Origin: Oscillospiraceae bacterium | GTDB lineage: Bacteria; Bacillota; Clostridia; Oscillospirales; Oscillospiraceae | Assembly (NCBI GenBank): GCA_009776905.1 | Contig: WRMX01000057.1 | Coordinates: forward strand, 5,680 to 18,423 | DNA length: 12,744 bases | Reading direction: 5' to 3' | Part shown: positions 5,723 to 11,740 of the stretch, in pieces | Layout: every line of letters begins with the position of its first letter | Numbering within the stretch: position 1 is the first letter of the stretch | The notes under the pieces: model-generated | What the model was told of the DNA's origin: nothing | Databases searched by the model: none | The model's input: only the letters and a program-made list of their open reading frames with translations | Program-made: the position numbers and the translations under genes

Positions 5723-8098
5723 CTACAGCTCTATTATCGTCACGCCGTCCTCGCCCTCGCCATATCTCCCCAGACGAAAAGACTTCAACCCCCGCTGCTG
5801 CCTCAAGCACTGCTGCACGGCCTGGCGTAAAACGCCCGTCCCCTTGCCGTGGATGACGGTCACGATTTCGAGCTTCGCCAAACGCGCGTTGTCCAAAAAC
5901 CGCTCCATGACAGGGATAGCCTCATCAACGGCCATGCCGCGCAAATCGATCTCAGGGCTGGCCGCGACCTCGCGCAGCATCGCATCGGACCTCGCCAGAT
6001 GCCGCTTGACCTCCGGCTGCACATCGGCTTCGACAATTGAAACCTCGTCGCTCCTCGCGGTGATATTCATAATCCCCGCGCGCAGCGATAAAACACCGTC
6101 GGGACTAACGGAAATAACGTCCGCGAACGTTCCCAGCCCGCGCAGGCGTACCCTGTCGCCAGCCACCGGGGCGCGCGTCGGCCCCTCTGCGTCCTCCTCG
6201 GCGACGTCAGCTTCAAGTGACGCATCCGCCTCGTTCAGCCTCCTGAACAACGCGGCCTTGTCCGCATTCAGCATCGCACGGTCGGCATCGCTCGCCGCCC
6301 TGCGCTGCAAATCGCGCAGCTCATCCATCACAGCGTCCGCAGTCCTGCGCGCGTCCTCCAGAATCCGTGCCGCTTCGCGCTTCGCGTTCTCCACGGCCTT
6401 GCCGCGCTCATCGTCCAGCTGCTTCTTGATCTCGTCTGCGACGCGCCGCGCGTTGTGCGCATCGCTCAAAAGCCTGCTCGTTTCCAGCTTGTCGTTTTCC
6501 AGCTCAATGCGTCTCGACTCCAACCCGGCGATCGCATCTTCAAACGACACATTCTCGTTGCTGACCCTCTGTCTCGCATCCTCGATGATCTCCCCCGGCA
6601 GCCCCAGCCTGTCGGATATGGCAAAAGCGTTCGACTTGCCGGGAACTCCCAAGATCAGCCTGAACGTCGGCCGCAGCGTCTCAACATCAAACTCGCACGA
6701 AGCGTTCATCACCCCCGGCGACGTCAACGCATATATCTTCAGCTCCGCGTAATGCGTCGTTGCGGCGATCAGCGCTCCCTTTTTGCGCGCGTATTCGATG
6801 ATCGCAATGGCGAGCGCCGCGCCCTCGACAGGGTCCGTGCCCGCTCCCATCTCGTCAAATAATAACAAGGAGCCTTCTTCGCAGTTCGCGAGTATATCGA
6901 CGATATTGGTCATATGCGATGAAAATGTGGACAGCGATTGTTCGATCGACTGCTCGTCGCCAATATCGGCCAAAATGCCATTGAGAATCGTAACTATGCT
7001 GCCATCTGCGGCCGGTATATGCAGCCCGCACTGCGCCATGGCGCACAACAGCCCGATCGTCTTCAACGAAACGGTCTTCCCTCCGGTGTTCGGCCCAGTG
7101 ATGACAAGCGTGTCGAACTCGCCGCCCAGCCTGACGTCAATAGGCACGGCGTCCCTCGCCGGCAGGAGCGGATGCCGCGCGGCATTCAGCTTTATAACCA
7201 TGTCGTCCGAAATAGACGGCTCTGCAGCGTCCATCCTATTCGACAGCTTCCCCTTTGCAAAAATGAGGTCAAGCGCGGCTAAAACCTCAAAATCGTTAAC
7301 CAGATCGTCGCCATCGTCAGCGACGTCGGCGGAAAGCTCACGCAAAATTCGTTCGATCTCCTGCTTTTCCTTTGCCATTAGCTCACGTATTTCATTGTTT
7401 ATCTGCACGACGGCCATAGGCTCCACAAAATGCGTCGCCCCCGATGATGAAATATCATGCACAAGGCCTGGCACGGCTGATTTCTGCTCCGCCTTGACAG
7501 GCACGACATACCTTCCGTTCCTGACTGTGATTATCGGCTCTTGCAATGCTTTTGAGTAGGCTGGCGATGTAATGATTTTATTGAGCGTCTGCCGCACTTT
7601 GTCGCTCGCGATGCGCAAATGCCGCCGAATGTCATAAAGGTCGCTGCTTGCATTGTCTGCTATCTCGTCTTCAGATACAATGGCGGACGAAATCTTCGCC
7701 TCTAAAAATTTATTCGATTTAATTGCGTTGAACAGATAAAATATCGCTGATACGCTGTCGTCGCGCTCACCGGCTGCGTAGGCCATCGCAGAGGCTGATG
7801 AGCGCAGCAAAGCGGCGACGTCCAACAGCTCCTTTGCGTTGAGCATGCCGCCCTTGTCTGCGCGGCTCACGGTCGCGCGAATGTCCTTGACGCCTGAAAA
7901 CGGTGGGCTGCCTTTAAGCGAGATCATATTCCTGGCTGCGGATGTTTCTCCCAACAAGCTCTTTACAGATGCTATGCTTGCCGATGGCCTCATCGCCATG
8001 GCCGCCTCCTTTGCGGTCTCGCTGACGGCTGCGTCCGCGAGCATTTCTAAAACGGCAGGCAGCTCTAATATTCGATATGATTTTTCATTTAGTTCCAT
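5723..8098 (-). CDS. mutS2: MutS2 ATPase with Smr domain (ribosome rescue / anti-recombination)
   Basis: The 791-residue protein has the full MutS2 layout and usual length. A lever and clamp region occupies residues 1-320. The MutS-type ATPase has Walker A GPNTGGKT (335-342), Walker B LLLFDE (411-416) followed by MGAGTDP, and the TTHY switch (447-450). A long coiled coil runs from about 515 to 630, a small KOW-like barrel (VAGDRVRLRGLG) starts near 645, and the Smr domain covers 717-791 with DLRGM and HGKGTG (750-755). MutS2 was first described as an anti-recombination factor. In Bacillus subtilis it binds collided ribosomes and splits them with ATP, feeding the RqcH pathway; rqcH lies upstream in this cluster. 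The ATG at 8098 has GAGGA 5 bases upstream, so the 28-residue extension to 8182 is rejected. There are no repeat insertions, unlike three of its neighbours. Confidence 0.96.
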   Translation of the reverse strand: MELNEKSYRILELPAVLEMLADAAVSETAKEAAMAMRPSASIASVKSLLGETSAARNMISLKGSPPFSGVKDIRATVSRADKGGMLNAKELLDVAALLRSSASAMAYAAGERDDSVSAIFYLFNAIKSNKFLEAKISSAIVSEDEIADNASSDLYDIRRHLRIASDKVRQTLNKIITSPAYSKALQEPIITVRNGRYVVPVKAEQKSAVPGLVHDISSSGATHFVEPMAVVQINNEIRELMAKEKQEIERILRELSADVADDGDDLVNDFEVLAALDLIFAKGKLSNRMDAAEPSISDDMVIKLNAARHPLLPARDAVPIDVRLGGEFDTLVITGPNTGGKTVSLKTIGLLCAMAQCGLHIPAADGSIVTILNGILADIGDEQSIEQSLSTFSSHMTNIVDILANCEEGSLLLFDEMGAGTDPVEGAALAIAIIEYARKKGALIAATTHYAELKIYALTSPGVMNASCEFDVETLRPTFRLILGVPGKSNAFAISDRLGLPGEIIEDARQRVSNENVSFEDAIAGLESRRIELENDKLETSRLLSDAHNARRVADEIKKQLDDERGKAVENAKREAARILEDARRTADAVMDELRDLQRRAASDADRAMLNADKAALFRRLNEADASLEADVAEEDAEGPTRAPVAGDRVRLRGLGTFADVISVSPDGVLSLRAGIMNITARSDEVSIVEADVQPEVKRHLARSDAMLREVAASPEIDLRGMAVDEAIPVMERFLDNARLAKLEIVTVIHGKGTGVLRQAVQQCLRQQRGLKSFRLGRYGEGEDGVTIIEL

Positions 8099-8177
8099 AT
8101 ATATCCTCAAAAAAATATGCTGCATTTCATGGATTACGACCACGAGCGCCATTCTGCAAGAACTTGCGGCTTCGCGT

Positions 8178-8209
8178 GTCATTCTGAGGGCGCCTGCGAC
8201 CGAAGAATC
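8178..8209 (+). repeat. Dispersed 32-base repeat, copy B
   Basis: This is the second copy of the repeat found at 4526-4557, in the same orientation with 3 mismatches. It lies in the 141-base gap between recO and mutS2, so it would be part of the mutS2 leader if the cluster is cotranscribed, where its ATTCT/AGAAT ends could pair. Confidence 0.6.
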
Positions 8210-8239
8210 CTAACATTTCTCATGTTGCAACCACGCATG

Positions 8240-9115
8240 TCAAAACGACATTTTATGCAAATAATCCAACGTGCGGAACCTCCTGTCGAGCTGCGCCAAA
8301 AGGTACCCTTCCGACGCCGCGCCCAGCTCTCGCAGCGCCGCATCGCTGACCGAAAAGGAAAGCAGCTTCTTCGGCTCACAGCCGATGACGTACCGCGCAG
8401 CGTTCAACGCCCCGCTGCCTAACACCGCCCCGCTGCCAAGCGCTATGCTGCTGCCAAACACTGCCTTGCTGCCGGCCACCGCGCCTTCACCTACAACAGC
8501 CGCCCCATCTCTTACAACTCCCGCGCCGTCTCTTACAACTCCCGCCCCGCCGTCTCCGGGAAATGCCGCTTCGGCCCGCGCGCAATCCGCGCAATAGACC
8601 ACGCCGCCCGAAAAATCCAGAAACGCGCGCTCGACGGCATCGCTCCCGCATGCCGCGCAATGCGACAACAGGGGCGTGAATCCAAGAATCGCCATCAACC
8701 GCAGCTCAAAAGCAGCTTTAACATAAGCCGGAGGCTTTATGCCCTCGCTGAGCGCGAACAACGAGTTCAAACACAACGGCAAAAGCTGCACGCTGGGGCT
8801 ATCCTCGTCCGATGCAGCTTCCGCAAGCTCCGCAAAATAAGAGCCCAACGCCAGCAAAGCGACATCGCCGCGCAAGCCGCTGAACTGCTCAATGCTGCGA
8901 GCTTCGGTCAGCGTCCATCTGTCGCGGCTCGAGAACAATGTCATCTCGGAAAACACAAGCAGCTGGGTCACAGCGGTAAACTTGCTGTTGCGCCGAAGCG
9001 CTCCGCGAGCGTTGACGGTGATTTTCCCTTCTCCCCCCGTCAGCACGGTCAGAATCTTGCTGGATTCCTTATATGCCGTTTCGCGTAGAATGATTCCGGT
9101 CGTGTTTATGTACAT
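8240..9115 (-). CDS. recO: DNA repair protein RecO with low-complexity insertion
   Basis: RecO loads RecA onto SSB-coated single-stranded DNA in the RecFOR pathway. The N-terminal OB fold is clear (TTGIILRETAYKESSKILTVLT...GKITVNARGA, residues 5-40), then the helical domain and the four-Cys zinc site CxxC...CxxC (Cys153, 156, 175, 178). The protein has 291 residues against about 250 usual. The excess is a Gly/Ala/Val-rich segment at about 185-236, made of two exact GAGVVRD heptads followed by GSxAVL-like hexads. The normal C-terminus resumes at NAARYVIGCEPKKLLSF. The ATG at 9115 overlaps the era stop by 10 bases, pointing to translational coupling; no good ribosome binding site is visible. 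A GTG at 9181 would add 22 residues that do not fit the family. Confidence 0.94.
   Translation of the reverse strand: MYINTTGIILRETAYKESSKILTVLTGGEGKITVNARGALRRNSKFTAVTQLLVFSEMTLFSSRDRWTLTEARSIEQFSGLRGDVALLALGSYFAELAEAASDEDSPSVQLLPLCLNSLFALSEGIKPPAYVKAAFELRLMAILGFTPLLSHCAACGSDAVERAFLDFSGGVVYCADCARAEAAFPGDGGAGVVRDGAGVVRDGAAVVGEGAVAGSKAVFGSSIALGSGAVLGSGALNAARYVIGCEPKKLLSFSVSDAALRELGAASEGYLLAQLDRRFRTLDYLHKMSF
8408..8563 (-). repeat. In-frame tandem repeats inside recO
   Basis: Two perfect-to-near-perfect 21-base units (8508-8528 and 8529-8549, one mismatch) encode GAGVVRD twice. To their left are degenerate 18-base units encoding hexads such as GSKAVF, GSSIAL and GSGAVL. All units are multiples of three, so the frame is kept. 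The segment follows the second zinc-site Cys pair and is absent from typical RecO. Confidence 0.8.
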
Positions 9116-10233
9116 GATGTATATCCGAAATTCCTTATCGACGACTGGCTGTCCCGCCAATTCGCCTTCACTTTCACCCATGTTTGCAAAAATACCTTTG
9201 CTCCCATAAACGCTTCTATGTCCTCGCGCGCCATTTGGCCGATTTTTTTCAGCATGGCGCCATTTTTTCCTATAATCATGCCTTTATGGCTCGCTTTTTC
9301 GCAATAAATCGTCGCATCGACATCAATGATCCCCACAATGTCGCTCCCCACGTCTCCGTCGCCCCACTCCGGGCCGCCATTCCCGTTCAAAAAACCACCG
9401 ATAACGCCACCGCTCCCCACATCTCCGCCGTTTGCGCCCGCAAAGCCATCTTCGAAGCCCTCTGCAAAGCCATCGATCCCCACATCTCCCACATCTCCCA
9501 CATCTCCCACATCTCCCACATCGTTCCCCACATCGTTCCCCGCGTCGCCGCCAGCAGCAGCCGCTCCGGGCACACGTTCGGAGAATTTTGTGATCTCGAC
9601 CGCCGTCCCATGCGGAATCTCGCGCTCCATGCACAGCAATAACTTTTCGCGAATAATCTCCGCGATTATCTGCTTCTCCGGCTGGTCTGTCGTCATGCCA
9701 TCGGGAAAAAGCTGCGGCCCTTCAACCGCGAATGAATCGAAGACCTCCAGCAATTGCGCCATCCCATCGCCGCTTTTCGCAGATATCGGTATGATAGCAT
9801 CAAAGGCAAAACGCTTGGAATATCTGTCGATAATAGGCAGCATCTGCTTCGTTTTCAACGTGTCGATCTTGTTGATAAGCAGCACCGCTGGTACGCCAAT
9901 GCGCTCTATGTGCTGTATCAACAGCTCTTCCTGCGTTCCGATGCTGTCGACCGGCTCGGCAATCAGCGCCACCGCATCGACATCCGCGACGCTTTCCTTT
10001 ACGATGCCGACCATATACTCCCCAAGCCTGGTCCTCGCTTTATGAAAACCAGGCGTGTCGAGCAATATCATTTGCGTCCGCTCATATGCAAACACGCCGA
10101 ATATCCTGTTTCTGGTGGTCTGCGGTTTCGGCGTCACGATAGCGACCTTATCGCCGGTAAGTCTGTTCGTAAGCGTGGACTTGCCGACATTCGGCCGCCC
10201 GATTACGGCTATCATCGCTACTTTCTCAATCAT
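9106..10233 (-). CDS. era: GTPase Era with repeat insertion in the KH domain
   Basis: Era binds the 3' end of 16S rRNA and checks 30S assembly. All GTPase motifs are present: G1 GRPNVGKS (12-19), G2 around PQTTR (37-41), G3 DTPG (59-62), G4 NKID (121-124), G5 SAKSG (151-155). The C-terminal KH domain is recognisable from ITKFSER and from SHKGMIIGKNGAMLKKIG (GxxG at 322-325), ending VFLQTWVKVKANWRD. The protein has 375 residues against about 300 usual. The excess is an acidic, glycine-rich block at about 222-300, in the loop between two KH-domain strands. It holds GNDV twice, GDV four times in a row, and three GFxx units. The ATG at 10233 starts 5 bases after the ybeY stop; Met7 is a possible alternative. 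The core looks functional, and era is usually essential. Confidence 0.96.
   Translation of the reverse strand: MIEKVAMIAVIGRPNVGKSTLTNRLTGDKVAIVTPKPQTTRNRIFGVFAYERTQMILLDTPGFHKARTRLGEYMVGIVKESVADVDAVALIAEPVDSIGTQEELLIQHIERIGVPAVLLINKIDTLKTKQMLPIIDRYSKRFAFDAIIPISAKSGDGMAQLLEVFDSFAVEGPQLFPDGMTTDQPEKQIIAEIIREKLLLCMEREIPHGTAVEITKFSERVPGAAAAGGDAGNDVGNDVGDVGDVGDVGDVGIDGFAEGFEDGFAGANGGDVGSGGVIGGFLNGNGGPEWGDGDVGSDIVGIIDVDATIYCEKASHKGMIIGKNGAMLKKIGQMAREDIEAFMGAKVFLQTWVKVKANWRDSQSSIRNFGYTSCT
9334..9570 (-). repeat. In-frame tandem repeats inside era
   Basis: Four perfect 9-base units (9481-9516, CACATCTCC on the plus strand) encode GDV repeats. Two 12-base units follow (9517-9540, CACATCGTTCCC). Further left, degenerate 12-base units encode GFAE, GFED, GFAG. 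Every unit keeps the reading frame. The block corresponds to the roughly 79 residues that typical Era lacks. Confidence 0.85.
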
Positions 10234-10238
10234 AACAG

Positions 10239-10739
10239 CTAAAACCCCAGTTCGCTCAATATTGCCTTTTCGCGTTCACGCATCTGCTGCTTTCCCTCGC
10301 CCTCGTCAACATGGTCATATCCCAACAGATGCAAAACAGAATGGATAGTCAAATACGCAGTCTCGCGTTCACGGGTGTTGCCGTTTTCCTTCGCCTGCTC
10401 TTTTATCTTCTCGGCAGACAAGACAATATCGCCAAAAGGCAGCACCCCATCGGCGGACAACGCGACATCAGGCATGCGCGCATCCCACCCCGGAGCCGAA
10501 TACTCCAGCATCGGAAATGACAGAACATCCGTCGACGAATTCACGCCGCGATAATCACGGTTGAGATTTTTTATGCCTTTATCGTCCGTGATCAACACGC
10601 TCAATTCGCATGGGACATCGACGCCCTCCGCTTGCAAGGTAGCGCGGATGCAATGTTTAATTAGAGGGATCTGCAATCGCTCGTTTGAAGCCACGGCGCG
10701 ATGCCTGGTAAAAATCCGGTGCATTTGCATGTGCTTCAC
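10239..10739 (-). CDS. ybeY: Endoribonuclease YbeY (16S rRNA maturation)
   Basis: YbeY is a zinc-dependent single-strand RNase needed for 16S rRNA 3' end processing and ribosome quality control. The metal-binding motif HSVLHLLGYDH at residues 132-142 carries three conserved His. The family signature NRDYRGVNSSTDVLSFP is upstream of it and FGDIVLSAEK lies between them. The length of 166 residues is normal and no insertion is present. The GTG at 10739 overlaps the phoH stop by 4 bases (GTGA). An ATG at 10730 with AGGTG at a good distance is an equally plausible start, removing three residues. It lies between phoH and era, a common order in Bacillota, though without the dgkA and cdd genes often found between ybeY and era. 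Confidence 0.95.
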   Translation of the reverse strand: MKHMQMHRIFTRHRAVASNERLQIPLIKHCIRATLQAEGVDVPCELSVLITDDKGIKNLNRDYRGVNSSTDVLSFPMLEYSAPGWDARMPDVALSADGVLPFGDIVLSAEKIKEQAKENGNTRERETAYLTIHSVLHLLGYDHVDEGEGKQQMREREKAILSELGF

Positions 10740-11740
10740 CTACTTCCGCCGCCCGTTACGGGCCGTCTTGATGCGCTCGGAGCGCCTGTTTTCCTGTCTC
10801 TCCTGTCATAAGCTTCGATAATCTTTGACACCAGCTCGTGCCGCACTACATCTGCAGACGTCAAATTGCAAATGGCAATATCGCGGATGCCCTCCAAAAC
10901 ACGCATTGCATCGCGCAGACCGCTTGTCTTGTCAGGCGGCAGGTCGATCTGCGTGATGTCGCCGGTTATCACGATTTTCGATCCAAACCCGAGCCGCGTG
11001 AGAAACATCTTCATCTGTTCGCGGGAAGTGTTTTGCGCTTCATCAAGAATAATAAATGAATCATCGAGTGTCCGTCCGCGCATATATGCCAAAGGCGCAA
11101 CCTCAATGTTGCCGCGTTCGAGATATTTATTATACGTTTCGACGCCCATAAGGTCAAACAGAGCGTCGTACAAAGGCCTCAAATAGGGATCGACCTTGCT
11201 CTGCATGTCGCCAGGCAAAAAGCCGAGACGTTCGCCCGCTTCAACAGCCGGCCTCGTCAGGATAATCCGATTAACCGATTTGCTGCGGAATGCGGCCACT
11301 GCGGCAGCGACGGCCAGATACGTCTTTCCTGTCCCCGCAGGACCGATAGACAGCGTCACGGTGTTCGCTAAAACAGCATCGATGTATTTTTTTTGGCCGA
11401 TCGTCTTCGCCTTAATAGGCTTCCCTTTTGCGGAAATGCAAATCACATCGCGCGTGATTTCGCCGATTTTGCCCTCCTGCCCCTCCTTGACGAGACCAAT
11501 GATATACCTGACCATCCTGCTGTCGATCTGTTCGCCCTTTGCGGCCAACGCAAGCAGCCCGCCGATCGCGCGCTCTGCATAGCTCGTGCAGTCTTCATCG
11601 CCGGAGATGCAAAGCTCTGAATTCCTGTCCGTAATCTTGACGCCAAGCTCGCCTTCCAGCAATCGGAGATTTTCGTCAAATGATCCAAACACGTTAATGA
11701 CATTCTCCAGCCTATCAACATTAATCAATATTTCGCTCAT
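10736..11740 (-). CDS. phoH: PhoH-like ATPase (PhoH/PhoL family)
   Basis: This 334-residue P-loop ATPase belongs to the PhoH family, whose members are predicted RNA helicases or nucleases and usually stand next to ybeY. An N-terminal KH-like region (residues 1-100) precedes the ATPase. Walker A is GPAGTGKT (133-140), Walker B FIILDEAQN (229-237), and the motif LTRPAVEAGERLGFLPGD follows Walker A at 161-178. The sensor region ITGDITQIDLP is at 258-268. A short basic tail follows after about 310. The ATG at 11740 overlaps the rqcH stop by 4 bases (ATGA). The exact biochemical role of the family is not settled; a role in RNA metabolism with YbeY is inferred from their constant pairing. Confidence 0.94.
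   Translation of the reverse strand: MSEILINVDRLENVINVFGSFDENLRLLEGELGVKITDRNSELCISGDEDCTSYAERAIGGLLALAAKGEQIDSRMVRYIIGLVKEGQEGKIGEITRDVICISAKGKPIKAKTIGQKKYIDAVLANTVTLSIGPAGTGKTYLAVAAAVAAFRSKSVNRIILTRPAVEAGERLGFLPGDMQSKVDPYLRPLYDALFDLMGVETYNKYLERGNIEVAPLAYMRGRTLDDSFIILDEAQNTSREQMKMFLTRLGFGSKIVITGDITQIDLPPDKTSGLRDAMRVLEGIRDIAICNLTSADVVRHELVSKIIEAYDRRDRKTGAPSASRRPVTGGGSR

Noticed and set aside
5844..7559. Long plus-strand open frames (5844-6752 and 6783-7559)
   Set aside because: They lie antisense to mutS2 in GC-rich codons, are Ser/Ala-rich and match no family, while the minus strand carries all MutS2 motifs.
8215..8243. TTGACA on the minus strand as a promoter for mutS2
   Set aside because: The -35 match is perfect, but the bases 17 downstream (AGAAAT) are a poor -10, so support is too weak to list.
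9326..10045. Plus-strand open frame with TSPTSP repeats
   Set aside because: It is the antisense reading of the era repeats; the minus strand carries complete Era motifs.
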